NCBI GenBank assembly: GCA_014649575.1
Contig: BMTH01000002.1
Span: 438,423 to 502,422 of the forward strand
Origin: Streptomyces griseoincarnatus
GTDB lineage: Bacteria > Actinomycetota > Actinomycetes > Streptomycetales > Streptomycetaceae
Direction of reading: 5' to 3'
Length of the DNA stretch: 64,000 nt
Part shown: in pieces, positions 1 through 10,029 of the stretch
Numbering within the stretch: position 1 is the stretch's first letter
How the letters are laid out: each line of letters opens with the position of its first letter
Notes under the pieces: model-generated
Told to the model about the DNA's origin: nothing
Databases searched by the model: none
Seen by the model: only the letters and a program-made list of their open reading frames with translations
Made by a program: the position numbers and the translations under genes

Positions 1-2
1 CC

Positions 3-899
3 ACCACGGTACGCGCCGTGCTGCGCTGGTCGCCCGGGCAGGGGGTGCCGGACGTGGACGCCTCCGCGCTGCTCCTCGGTCTCGACGGCCGCGTGCGCTC
101 CGACGAGGACTTCGTCTTCTACAACCAGCCCCGGCATCCGTCCGGGAAGGTGTGGCGGCTCGGCAAGAAGCGCGCGGCCGAGAGCCTGACCGACACGATC
201 CAGACAGACCTCGCCGGTGTCGAGTCCGGTGTCGGCCGGATTCTGCTCGTCGCGTCGGCGGACGGGGTGACCTTCGACCGTGTGCAGGCGCTGCGCATCC
301 TGCTGTACGACGCGCAGAGCCCGGACGGGGAGGCACTGGCGTACTTCGACGTGAAGCCCGAGACGGGCCAGGAGACGGCGCTGATCTGCGGCGAGCTGTA
401 CCGGCGCGGAGAGGGCTGGAAGTTCCGGGCCCTCGGCGAGGGCTATTCGAACGGTCTGAAGGGGCTGGCGACCGACTTCGGTATCTCGGTGGACGAGTCG
501 GAGGCCGCCGAGGAGCCGGAGGCGTCCGCCACGCCCGAGCCGCCCGCGCGGACGCCCGGGTCCGCCTCACCCGACGCGGTGACGCAGGCGCAGGCACCGG
601 CGGCGCCGGCCCCGGAGGTGTCCCGCCCGCTGCCGCCCGAACAGCCGCCCTCGAGCGTGCCCACGCAGCCCGCGTACGGCTACCCGCCGCAGCAGCCCCC
701 GGCCACCGCGCCCGCGCAGCCCGCCTACGGCTACCCGCACCCGACGAGCCCGCCCGCGCACGGATACCCGGCGCCCGCACCCGCCACGGCGGCGGCCCAG
801 GCGGCGCAGGACCGGTACGGCTTCCCGCCGCCGGCCACGGGCGCGCCCGACCCGGACTTCCGGCTGCCGCCGCAGGGGCCGCAGTTCATCGGACGCTGA
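3..899 (+). CDS. TerD-domain protein with proline-rich tail (5' end outside window)
   Basis: TerD-family protein of the tellurium/stress-response class, thought to be cytoplasmic or membrane-associated and to bind Ca2+. The reading frame is open to the left edge and reads [20 protein letters not shown] before any convincing start, so the true start lies outside; the GTG at 18 is internal to the domain. The conserved core ([44 protein letters not shown]) fills about the first 165 visible residues. A tail of about 130 residues follows, rich in Pro, Ala and Gln, with repeated YGYP/YGFP motifs and ending [10 protein letters not shown]. Such tails are usually disordered. The gene converges on the TerA-like gene. 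The specific role is unknown. Confidence 0.85.
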   Translation, partial: TTVRAVLRWSPGQGVPDVDASALLLGLDGRVRSDEDFVFYNQPRHPSGKVWRLGKKRAAESLTDTIQTDLAGVESGVGRILLVASADGVTFDRVQALRILLYDAQSPDGEALAYFDVKPETGQETALICGELYRRGEGWKFRALGEGYSNGLKGLATDFGISVDESEAAEEPEASATPEPPARTPGSASPDAVTQAQAPAAPAPEVSRPLPPEQPPSSVPTQPAYGYPPQQPPATAPAQPAYGYPHPTSPPAHGYPAPAPATAAAQAAQDRYGFPPPATGAPDPDFRLPPQGPQFIGR

Positions 900-935
900 G
901 GGCGCGCACCCTCACCGACATCGGTGCACGCCCCG

Positions 936-961
936 GGCCGACCGCGCCTCAGCGGTCGGCC
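936..961. terminator. bidirectional hairpin terminator
   Basis: A perfect 10-bp inverted repeat (GGCCGACCGC / GCGGTCGGCC) with a 6-nt loop lies between the convergent TerD-domain gene and the TerA-like gene and overlaps the stop codon of the latter. It can serve both strands. Confidence 0.65.
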
Positions 962-1686
962 TTCGTCTTGAATCCCCGGCCCCACTGCAGGCCCCAGCCG
1001 TACAGCCGGTCCAGCTCGGCCTGGAAGCCGTAGACGAACCGCACCTCGCGGCGCACGACGATCTCGTTCTTCACGTTCTCGATCAGCACCACCGCGCAGG
1101 AGCGGGCCTGCGGCTGGCGTTCGTCGAGGGAGATCTCGATGCGCGGGCCGTTGCTCGGGTAGAGCGTGACGACGGCCTCGGTGCGGTCGAAGGCGGGCGT
1201 CTGGTCGTAGATGTAGGCGAAGACCAGCAGGCGTTTGATGTTCTCCCGCTGGTCGAGGTTGACGTAGATCGTCTCGCCGGAGGCGGAGCCGAACCGGTCG
1301 TCGCCGCTGAGCTTCACGTACGGCGGGCCGTTGACGTCGCCGAGGTAGCCGCCGAGGGGCTGGACCACGCCCTTGGTGCCGTCCTGCAGCTCGTACAGGC
1401 AGCCCAGGTCCAGGTCGACGTTGACCATGGACTGGCTGTGTCCGACGACCTCCGGCGGCTTGAGCGCCTTGAACGGGTGGCGCAGCAGGCTCTCCCGCTG
1501 CAGGCCGCCGATGTCGGAGGTGCGCATCTGCCAGCTCAGGTTGATCCGCAGGTGGCCGGTGGCGGCGCCCTGCTTGGTCAGCGACACCTGGCCGTGCCGC
1601 TTGGTCAGCTCGATGGCGTTGGTGGCCGCGTTGCCGGAGTCGAAGTCGTCGTTGCGGCCGCGCCGCAGTCCGTCCAGTAAACCCAT
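949..1686 (-). CDS. TerA-like tellurium resistance family protein
   Basis: A 245-residue protein of the TerA/TerD superfamily. The N-terminal ~35 residues are a short lead (MGLLDGLRRGRNDDFD), followed by a region with HLRINLSW and then the typical VDLDLGCLYEL...GVVQPLGGYLGD segment at about residues 125-155, which matches TerA proteins. The C-terminal half carries LLVFAYIYD, VVTLYPSNGPRIEISLDE and a final RFVYGFQAELDRLYGWGLQW that many Streptomyces TerA-like proteins share. There is no signal peptide or membrane segment. It sits among TerD and TerC-like genes, so a role in the same metal or envelope stress complex is likely, but no biochemical activity is established. ATG chosen; the upstream GGGGCGGGA is a weak ribosome site. 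Confidence 0.8.
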   Translation of the reverse strand: MGLLDGLRRGRNDDFDSGNAATNAIELTKRHGQVSLTKQGAATGHLRINLSWQMRTSDIGGLQRESLLRHPFKALKPPEVVGHSQSMVNVDLDLGCLYELQDGTKGVVQPLGGYLGDVNGPPYVKLSGDDRFGSASGETIYVNLDQRENIKRLLVFAYIYDQTPAFDRTEAVVTLYPSNGPRIEISLDERQPQARSCAVVLIENVKNEIVVRREVRFVYGFQAELDRLYGWGLQWGRGFKTKADR

Positions 1687-1752
1687 TCCCGCCCCAAGTC
1701 CACTCGTCGAACCCCCGCCGGTGGCCGCGGGGCGCCGGTGCGCCGCACGGCC

Positions 1753-1795
1753 GACGGGGCGGCCTGCGAGGACTGCTCCTCGTGGCCGCCCCGTC
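1753..1795 (-). terminator. long hairpin terminator after the DUF475 gene
   Basis: A 12-bp perfect stem (GACGGGGCGGCC / GGCCGCCCCGTC) encloses a second stem CGAGGA/TCCTCG with a 4-nt loop. It lies between the DUF475 gene and the TerA-like gene, both leftward, so it probably separates their transcripts. Confidence 0.7.
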
Positions 1796-1821
1796 GAGAG
1801 CGTTCCTCACCCAGAGGGCCG

Positions 1822-2961
1822 TCACACCCCGGACGGGACCTCGGTCTTCTCGCCCGCCTGTGCCTCGGCCTCCGCGATGCGCTTGTTGCGGCGCACGGAG
1901 GACCAGAAGGAGGCGCCGATCAGGACGACGCCGATGAGGCCGGTGATGATCTCGTTGATCTCGTACTGGATGGTGACGAGCAGGATCATCGCCAGGGCGC
2001 CGATGGCGTAGTGCGCGCCGTGCTCCAGGTACACGTAGTCGTCAAGGGTGCCCTGGCGGACCAGGTAGACCGTGAGCGACCGGACGTACATGGCGCCGAT
2101 GCCGAGGCCGAGCGCCATCAGGACGATGTCGTTGGTGATGGCGAAGGCGCCGATGACGCCGTCGAAGGAGAACGACGCGTCCAGGACCTCGAGGTAGAGG
2201 AACATGAAGAACGCTGCCTTGCCGGCCAGGGCGATCGCCGACTTGGGCTTGCCCTCACGGGCCGCCTTCTCCTCCTCCTCGTGCTCCTGTTCCTCCTCCT
2301 CTTCGAGCTTGTCCTCGAAGTAGCCGGAGAGCCCGCCCACGATCATGTAGGTGATCAGACCGGCGATACCGGCCAGCAGGACGGTCTCCGCCTTGTCCAC
2401 GTGCGTGCCGCCGTGCTGGTGGGCGTGGGTGGCGAAGGTCATGGCGGAGATCAGCAGGATGATCAGCGCGATGCAGACCGACAGCATGTCGACCTTGCCG
2501 AGCTTGGCCAGCGGCCGCTCCAGCCAGGCCAGCCACTTGATCTCCCGGTCCTCGAAGATGAAGTCGAGGAAGATCATGAGCAGGAACATGCCGCCGAAGG
2601 CCGCGATGGCCGGGTGGGCGTCGGTGACGAGCTCCTGGTAACGGTCCTTGTCGCTGAGCGCGAGGTCGACCGCCTCGATGGGACCGAGCTGTGCGCTGAC
2701 CGCGACGATGACGACGGGGAACACCAGTCGCATGCCGAAGACGGCGATCAGGATGCCGATGGTGAGGAAGATCTTCTGCCAGAAGGCATTCATCTTCTTC
2801 AGGATTCCGGCGTTGACCACCGCGTTGTCGAAGGACAGCGAGATCTCGAGGATCGACAGGATCGCCACGATTCCGAAGGCGGTCCACCCCCCGAAGAGGA
2901 ATGCTGCGACCAGGCCGAGCGCGGTCACCGCGAACGACCAGCCGAAGGTTTTCAGAACCAC
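1822..2961 (-). CDS. DUF475 family TerC-like integral membrane protein
   Basis: A 379-residue polytopic membrane protein of the DUF475 family, distantly related to TerC. It starts with hydrophobic helices at about residues 8-24 and 27-45 and carries the TerC-type acidic signature SLSFDNAVV (D45, N46) in the membrane. A second related motif, ASFSFDGVIGAF, occurs in the C-terminal half; in TerC proteins such Asp residues are thought to bind divalent metal. A cytoplasmic loop at about residues 219-240 is almost all Glu, with KLEEEEEQEHEEEEK. TerC proteins have been linked to metal efflux or metallation of exported proteins; applying this here is inference. It starts at GTG 2961 and lies just downstream of the two TerD genes on the same strand. 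Confidence 0.85.
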   Translation of the reverse strand: MVLKTFGWSFAVTALGLVAAFLFGGWTAFGIVAILSILEISLSFDNAVVNAGILKKMNAFWQKIFLTIGILIAVFGMRLVFPVVIVAVSAQLGPIEAVDLALSDKDRYQELVTDAHPAIAAFGGMFLLMIFLDFIFEDREIKWLAWLERPLAKLGKVDMLSVCIALIILLISAMTFATHAHQHGGTHVDKAETVLLAGIAGLITYMIVGGLSGYFEDKLEEEEEQEHEEEEKAAREGKPKSAIALAGKAAFFMFLYLEVLDASFSFDGVIGAFAITNDIVLMALGLGIGAMYVRSLTVYLVRQGTLDDYVYLEHGAHYAIGALAMILLVTIQYEINEIITGLIGVVLIGASFWSSVRRNKRIAEAEAQAGEKTEVPSGV

Positions 2962-3009
2962 TGGCTACCCCATGTGTGTGTACGGGTCTCCCCCGCCGCC
3001 GCGGCGGCT

Positions 3010-3585
3010 TTACGAAACGTTGACCCCGAAGTCTAGAGCGATGCCGCGCAGGCCCGACGCGTACCCCTGCCCTACTGCACGGAACTTCCACTCGCCCTGG
3101 TAGCGGTAGAGCTCACCGAAGATCATCGCGGTTTCCGTGGAGGCGTCCTCGCTGAGGTCGTAGCGGGCGAGCTCCTGGCCGTCCGCCTGGTTCACGACGC
3201 GGATGAAGGCGTTGCTGACCTGGCCGAAGGTCTGGCCGCGCTCGTCCGCCATGTGGATGGACACGGGGAAGACGATCTTGTCGCACTGCTGCGGCACCTT
3301 GGAGAGGTCCACCAGCAGGGACTCGTCGTCCCCGTCGCCCTCACCCGTGAGGTTGTCGCCGGTGTGCTCCACGGAGCCGTCGGGGCTCTTGAGCTGGTTG
3401 TAGAAGATGAACCACTCGTCCCCCATGACGCGGCCGCCGCTGCACAGCAGGGCGCTGGCGTCCAGGTCGAAGTCGGCGCCCGTGGTGGAGCGCGCGTCCC
3501 AGCCGAGCCCGACCAACACCTGCGTGAGGTTGGGTGCGGCCTTGGACAGAGAGACGTTTCCCCCTTTGGCGAGCGTGACGCCCAT
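3010..3585 (-). CDS. TerD family protein (downstream tandem paralogue)
   Basis: A complete 191-residue TerD-domain protein. It has the usual opening ([15 protein letters not shown]), the acidic Ca2+-binding segment [10 protein letters not shown], the [20 protein letters not shown] block, [10 protein letters not shown] and the closing [20 protein letters not shown]...[13 protein letters not shown]. These stretches match its upstream neighbour almost residue for residue, so the two are tandem duplicates. It has no signal peptide. TerD proteins accompany tellurite resistance, but in Streptomyces they are associated more with Ca2+, stress and development. A strong hairpin separates it from the upstream copy, so it is probably transcribed at least partly on its own. 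ATG chosen, with GGGGGACC upstream. Confidence 0.9.
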   Translation of the reverse strand: MGVTLAKGGNVSLSKAAPNLTQVLVGLGWDARSTTGADFDLDASALLCSGGRVMGDEWFIFYNQLKSPDGSVEHTGDNLTGEGDGDDESLLVDLSKVPQQCDKIVFPVSIHMADERGQTFGQVSNAFIRVVNQADGQELARYDLSEDASTETAMIFGELYRYQGEWKFRAVGQGYASGLRGIALDFGVNVS

Positions 3586-3648
3586 GATGCTGGTCCCCCT
3601 CCGGGTGGTGTATCCAGGTGGTCCTGCACTCCCCCGCGAGGGGGCGTC

Positions 3649-3685
3649 CCCGGGCGCCGCGCGTGGAGTGCGCGCGGCGCCCGGG
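3649..3685 (-). terminator. hairpin between the tandem TerD genes
   Basis: A perfect 15-bp stem (CCCGGGCGCCGCGCG and its complement) with a 7-nt loop. It follows the upstream TerD gene by about 50 nt and precedes the downstream copy, so it is a likely terminator or attenuator between the paralogues. There is no U-run, as is usual in Streptomyces. Confidence 0.65.
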
Positions 3686-3736
3686 CGGTGGCCGTACGGG
3701 ACGGCCGCTCGGGTCTGTACCCGGGACGTGTCCGGC

Positions 3737-4312
3737 TCAGACGTTCACACCGAAGTCCTGCGCGATGCCGCGCAGACCCGAGGCGTAGCCCTGGCCGATG
3801 GCGCGGAACTTCCACTCCGCGCCATGGCGGTACAGCTCGCCGAAGACCATCGCGGTCTCGGTCGAGGCGTCCTCCGACAGGTCGTAACGGGCGATCTCGG
3901 CGCCGCCGGCCTGGTTGACGACGCGGATGAACGCGTTGCGCACCTGGCCGAAGGACTGCTGGCGGTTCTCGGCGTCGTAGATGGAGACCGGGAAGACGAT
4001 CTTCTCCACGTCGGCCGGGACGGTGGCGAGGTTGACCTTGATCTGCTCGTCGTCGCCCTCGCCCTCACCGGTGAGGTTGTCACCGGTGTGCTCCACGGAG
4101 CCGTCGGGGCTCTTGAGGTTGTTGAAGAAGATGAAGTGCGCGTCGCTGGCGACCTTGCCCGAGTTGTTCAGCAGGAGGGCGCTGGCGTCCAGGTCGAAGT
4201 CGGTGCCGGTCGTGGTGCGGACGTCCCACCCCAGTCCGACGATGACCGCGGTCAGGCCCGGCGCCTCCTTGCTCAGCGATACGTTGCCGCCCTTGCTGAG
4301 GCTGACTCCCAC
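3737..4312 (-). CDS. TerD family protein (upstream tandem paralogue)
   Basis: A complete 191-residue TerD-domain protein, the same length as the next gene and clearly its duplicate. Conserved elements in order are [94 protein letters not shown] and [13 protein letters not shown]. The acidic DFDLDAS and [12 protein letters not shown] stretches are the expected Ca2+ ligands of the family. It starts at GTG 4312 behind TAGGGAGGACTC, a good ribosome site. It is the first gene of the leftward ter run (TerD, TerD, DUF475, TerA-like) and has a candidate stress-sigma promoter upstream. Confidence 0.9.
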   Translation of the reverse strand: MGVSLSKGGNVSLSKEAPGLTAVIVGLGWDVRTTTGTDFDLDASALLLNNSGKVASDAHFIFFNNLKSPDGSVEHTGDNLTGEGEGDDEQIKVNLATVPADVEKIVFPVSIYDAENRQQSFGQVRNAFIRVVNQAGGAEIARYDLSEDASTETAMVFGELYRHGAEWKFRAIGQGYASGLRGIAQDFGVNV

Positions 4313-4331
4313 GAGTCCTCCCTAGGTGTCC

Positions 4332-4348
4332 CGGGGCGGGATGCCCCG
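4332..4348 (-). other. hairpin in the terD leader
   Basis: CGGGGC / GCCCCG stem with a 5-nt loop lies between the candidate promoter and the ribosome site of the first TerD gene. It could affect leader stability or translation; only the inverted repeat is seen. Confidence 0.35.
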
Positions 4349-4367
4349 TTGTGCATGGATGTCGGAT

Positions 4368-4396
4368 CAACGAGTCGATCCTAGTGACGGGTTCCC
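4368..4396 (-). promoter_or_regulatory. candidate SigR-like promoter of the terD gene
   Basis: On the minus strand GGGAAC is followed after 19 nt by GTTG. This fits the remembered Streptomyces SigR (thiol-oxidative stress) pattern GGAAY-N18/19-GTT. A TAGGAT hexamer (4378-4383) inside the spacer could instead be a housekeeping -10, but it lacks a -35. Not proven. Confidence 0.35.
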
Positions 4397-4424
4397 CGGA
4401 CCCGCAGGGCCTGGGGACGGACGT

Positions 4425-4883
4425 TCACAGGGTGTCGAGCGCCGCGAGGTACTCGCCGGCGTCACGGGCGTCCGCCATCCCGCTGCTCACGGTGGCGCGT
4501 ACGACGCCCTGCCGGTCGATCACGAAGGTGCCCCGTACGGCGCAGCCCTTGTCCTCGTCGAAGACGCCGTAGGCGCGCGAGACGTTGCCGTGCGGCCAGA
4601 AGTCGCTGAGCAGCGGGAAGGGAAGATCCTCCTGCTCGCCGAAGACGCGCAGGGTGTGGATGGAGTCGTTGGAGACGGCGAGCACCTCGGCGTCGCGCTC
4701 GGCGAACTGCTCCAGCCGGTCGCGGATCTCGCCCAGCTCGCCGGTGCAGACACCGGTGAAGGCGAACGGGTAGAAGAGCAGCACGACGTGTCTCTGCCCA
4801 CGGAAGTCGGACAGGCGCACCGGGGCGCCGTGGTTGTCCTTGAGCTCGAAGTCGGGGGCCTGCGCTCCGACCGGGATCGTCAT
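4425..4883 (-). CDS. ahpE: AhpE-type 1-Cys peroxiredoxin
   Basis: A thioredoxin-fold peroxidase that reduces hydroperoxides and peroxynitrite in the cytoplasm. The peroxidatic site is FYPFAFTGVCTGEL with C46 and T43 (PxxxTxxC motif); VGAQAPDFELKDNHGAPV begins the fold and CAVRGTFVID carries the conserved active-site Arg. At 152 residues it has AhpE/BCP length. The start was set at ATG 4883 because GGAGGGACGAG lies just upstream and homology starts at MTIPVGAQAP; a longer ORF to 4922 adds only non-conserved residues. It lies next to a DUF3052 gene and divergent aceE. This order recalls ahpE (Rv2238c), Rv2239c and aceE (Rv2241) in Mycobacterium tuberculosis. Confidence 0.85.
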   Translation of the reverse strand: MTIPVGAQAPDFELKDNHGAPVRLSDFRGQRHVVLLFYPFAFTGVCTGELGEIRDRLEQFAERDAEVLAVSNDSIHTLRVFGEQEDLPFPLLSDFWPHGNVSRAYGVFDEDKGCAVRGTFVIDRQGVVRATVSSGMADARDAGEYLAALDTL

Positions 4884-4951
4884 CGTCGTTCTCGTCCCTC
4901 CGGGGTGGTGCCGTGCGACCACCCTACGCAGGCAGGACGAGGGTCCCGCGA

Positions 4952-4990
4952 ACGGGCCGACGCGTGCGGCGCACGCCGCCGCCGGCCCGT
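4952..4990 (-). terminator. hairpin after the DUF3052 gene
   Basis: ACGGGCCG / CGGCCCGT stem with an inner region that can also partly pair (GTGCG GCGC). It lies just downstream of the DUF3052 stop and just upstream of the peroxiredoxin gene. Confidence 0.5.
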
Positions 4991-5001
4991 CCGGGGGTGT
5001 G

Positions 5002-5439
5002 TCACCGCTTCGACTTGGCGGCCTTCGGGGTCGCCAGCCGGCTGCCGCTCCAGTCCTTGCCCACGCTGACGCTCTTGGACGCCGTCAGGCCGGCCGTGGT
5101 GGCGGCCTCCGAGATGTCGCTCGGCTCGACGTAGCCGTCCCGGCCGGTCTTCGGCGTGAGCAGCAGGATCGCGCCGCCCTCTTCGATGTACGTGGTGGCA
5201 TCCACCAGCGCATCCGTCAGGTCGCCGTCGTCGTCACGGAACCACAGCACAACGGCGTCGGCCACGTCGTCGTAGTCCTCGTCGACGAGGTCGCTCTCGA
5301 TGACGCCCTCGATGGCCTCGCGGAGCTCCTGGTCGACGTCGTCGTCGTAGCCGATTTCCTGGACCACCTGCCCGGGCTGGAACCCCAGCCTGGCGGCAGG
5401 GTTCGTCCGCTCCTCCGCGTGGTCCGCGGTCGCGCTCAC
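5002..5439 (-). CDS. DUF3052 family protein next to aceE
   Basis: A 145-residue acidic protein of the actinobacterial DUF3052 family, function unknown. Conserved stretches are AARLGFQPGQVVQEIGYDDD, LREAIEGVIESDLVDEDYDD, VADAVVLWFRDDDGDL, EEGGAILLLTPKTGRDGYVE and a basic C-terminus. No signal peptide or membrane helix is present. The start is GTG 5439, directly behind GGAGGCAACC; the ORF extends to 5532 but the extra part is not family-like. It is divergent from aceE and co-directional with the peroxiredoxin gene. The same neighbourhood in mycobacteria suggests a link to pyruvate dehydrogenase or redox balance; that link is inference. Confidence 0.82.
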   Translation of the reverse strand: MSATADHAEERTNPAARLGFQPGQVVQEIGYDDDVDQELREAIEGVIESDLVDEDYDDVADAVVLWFRDDDGDLTDALVDATTYIEEGGAILLLTPKTGRDGYVEPSDISEAATTAGLTASKSVSVGKDWSGSRLATPKAAKSKR

Positions 5440-5842
5440 GGGTTGCCTCCTGATCATGTCTTGGGAATATCTCAGCCACGCGCGTGCGCGAAGCATTGGC
5501 CGTAGTCCACACGGGCGGGACGGATCGCGCAAGTACCCGGCCGTGCGGACCGCCGAAACGGTGACGATCCCGGCCGGGTCACCGCAACTCCAGGCACCCC
5601 GTCTCCGTCAGTAGTGATGGACACCACACCTTTGTGCCCCGTTTGGGCGTTTGGGAACCGTCTGTGGGTACGAGACTCGCATGTACTCGCCCCTTGGGTC
5701 ACCGTACCGGCCGCGCCGGGGGATTACCTCTCGGTAGAGATGACGTCCGCGGCCGCGAGGTGGAGCATGGGAGCGGCGCACACCGGGCCGCGGCGAGCGA
5801 GACGACGGCCCATCCACGGCCCTCTGACAGGTAAGGAACAGC
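5440..5842. other. divergent intergenic region upstream of aceE
   Basis: This stretch of about 400 bp between the DUF3052 gene and aceE must hold both promoters. Visible items are two direct GTTTGGG repeats at about 5640-5655 and an AAGGA ribosome site just before aceE. I found no -35/-10 pair I would defend and no riboswitch-like fold. Short ORFs here look like chance. Confidence 0.5.
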
Positions 5843-8590
<2,748 letters not shown>

Positions 8591-8616
8591 CGGCGCCCCC
8601 GGTCACGGACATAACC

Positions 8617-8645
8617 GGGCCGGCGGTCCTTGGGGCCGCCGGCCC
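8617..8645 (+). terminator. aceE terminator
   Basis: Perfect 10-bp stem GGGCCGGCGG / CCGCCGGCCC with a 9-nt loop, 27 nt after the aceE stop. Confidence 0.7.
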
Positions 8646-8654
8646 GTCCGCGCC

Positions 8655-8660
8655 TACGAT
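8655..8660 (+). promoter_or_regulatory. -10 hexamer (TACGAT) of a probable leaderless promoter
   Basis: TACGAT lies 6 nt before the ATG of the channel gene, and no ribosome site is present. This spacing puts the transcription start on or next to the ATG. Confidence 0.5.
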
Positions 8661-8666
8661 GCCCCC

Positions 8667-9431
8667 ATGGCCGAACCGACCGCACTGGACCGCTGGGAGC
8701 GGCGTACGCAGATCCCGCTGATGGCTCTCGCCGTCCTCTTCGCGATCGCCTACGCGCTGCCGATCGTGGACCCGGACGCCCCGCGGCCGCTGCTGACCGC
8801 CTGCCACGCCGTGAACTGGGGTGTGTGGTGCGCGTTCGCCGGCGACTACGCGGTCCGGCTGTGGCTGAGCGAGGACCGGATGCGGTTCGTGCGTGGCAAT
8901 CCGCTGGCGCTGCTCGCGGTCGTGCTGCCGCTGGTGCAGCCGCTGCGGCTGCTGCGGCTGGTCTCGCTGCTGCTGCTGGCCGGGCAGCGGGCGCGGCTGG
9001 CGTCGCAGATCCGGGTGACGACGTATGTCGCCGGCTGCTGTCTGGGGCTGCTCGTCTTCGGTGCGCTGGCCGTGCTGGAGGTGGAGCGGGGCCGGCCGGA
9101 CGCGTCCATCCACACGCTGGAGGACGCGGTGTGGTGGGCGTTCACGACGATGACCACCGTGGGGTACGGCGACATGGCGCCGACCACCGGATGGGGCCGG
9201 ATACTCGCGATCGGGCTGATGCTCTCCGGGATCGCGCTGCTCGGTGTCGTCACCGCGAACATCGCCGCGTGGTTCATCGCGCGGTTCGAGATGGACGACG
9301 AGGAGGAGCGCCGGCAGACGGCGGCCATCCATGCGCTGACCGACGAGGTCCGCTCCCTGCGCGCGGAGATCGCGGCGCTGCGGGGGCAAACGGCGGATCC
9401 GGCAGCCGGGCCGCCGCGCGAACTGGCGTGA
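8667..9431 (+). CDS. voltage-gated-like potassium channel
   Basis: A 254-residue ion channel with a voltage-sensor-like N-terminus and a K+ pore. Hydrophobic helices occur at about residues 15-35, 45-65, 72-100 (containing the Arg-rich LRLLRLVSLLLLAG, S4-like) and 115-135. The pore helix and selectivity filter FTTMTTVGYGD follow, with T164-V-G-Y-G-D169, and then a last helix (about 178-210). The C-terminal cytoplasmic tail is acidic, then predicted coiled-coil (ALTDEVRSLRAEIAALRGQ), suitable for tetramer assembly. No RCK/TrkA-N domain is present. It passes K+ across the plasma membrane; gating is unknown. It appears to be a single-gene leaderless unit. Confidence 0.88.
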   Translation: MAEPTALDRWERRTQIPLMALAVLFAIAYALPIVDPDAPRPLLTACHAVNWGVWCAFAGDYAVRLWLSEDRMRFVRGNPLALLAVVLPLVQPLRLLRLVSLLLLAGQRARLASQIRVTTYVAGCCLGLLVFGALAVLEVERGRPDASIHTLEDAVWWAFTTMTTVGYGDMAPTTGWGRILAIGLMLSGIALLGVVTANIAAWFIARFEMDDEEERRQTAAIHALTDEVRSLRAEIAALRGQTADPAAGPPRELA

Positions 9432-9480
9432 GTGAGGGCCCCCGGCGCCCCACCGGAGACCCTCGGTTCTCGCGCCCGGG

Positions 9481-9786
9481 TCAGAACATGCCGTACCCAG
9501 GGGTCGGCCCGGCCAGCCAGACGAGGGCCAGGAGCGTGTCGATCGCACCCAGGATCAGGGCGACCAGGGCGGGCGCCGAGCGGGAACCCCCCGCCCAGCT
9601 GCGGCCCATGGCGAGCCACCCGCAGACCATCGCCACCGGGCCGAGAACGATCCCCAGCACGAAGAAGCCGGCGACCGCGCAGATGGCTCCGATGATCCCG
9701 AGCGTCGCGCGATCCGGCCCGGACCGTGACCACGTCCGGCCACGTGTGCGGGGGTGCCTGCGCGTTCCGTGTCCGAAGCTCGCCAT
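9481..9786 (-). CDS. small DUF4190-like membrane protein
   Basis: A 101-residue protein with a basic N-terminus (about 25 residues) and two hydrophobic segments at about 30-55 and 68-92. The pattern LGIIGAICAVAGFFVLGIVLGPVAMVCGWLAMG resembles DUF4190, which often occurs in small Streptomyces membrane proteins. I chose the ATG at 9786, about 6 nt after AAGGGAG; another ATG (9789) and a TTG (9792) lie directly upstream in frame. No function is known. It is convergent with the channel gene and follows a hairpin belonging to the MFS gene upstream. Confidence 0.65.
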   Translation of the reverse strand: MASFGHGTRRHPRTRGRTWSRSGPDRATLGIIGAICAVAGFFVLGIVLGPVAMVCGWLAMGRSWAGGSRSAPALVALILGAIDTLLALVWLAGPTPGYGMF

Positions 9787-9871
9787 CATCAACTCCCTTG
9801 GGGGTGTGTTGACATGGCGGGTACCCCCGCTTCTGCGGTGGATTCATCCCGTTGGGACGGCCAGTGGGGCC

Positions 9872-9910
9872 GCCGCTGCGCGCCGCCCCCCTCCAGCAGC
9901 GCGCAGCGGC
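9872..9910 (-). terminator. hairpin downstream of the MFS gene
   Basis: 11-bp perfect stem GCCGCTGCGCG / CGCGCAGCGGC with a 17-nt loop, about 120 nt after the MFS transporter stop on the minus strand. Confidence 0.55.
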
Positions 9911-10029
9911 CGTCGTCCTCACTGCCCCGCACAGGACTTGACCTGCTGTGACCTGCGGCGCCTTCCCGCGGGGAGAAATCACCGCGTCGGTTCGTCCCGG
10001 CGAGTGACACCGGGTCGCACGACGGCCCG

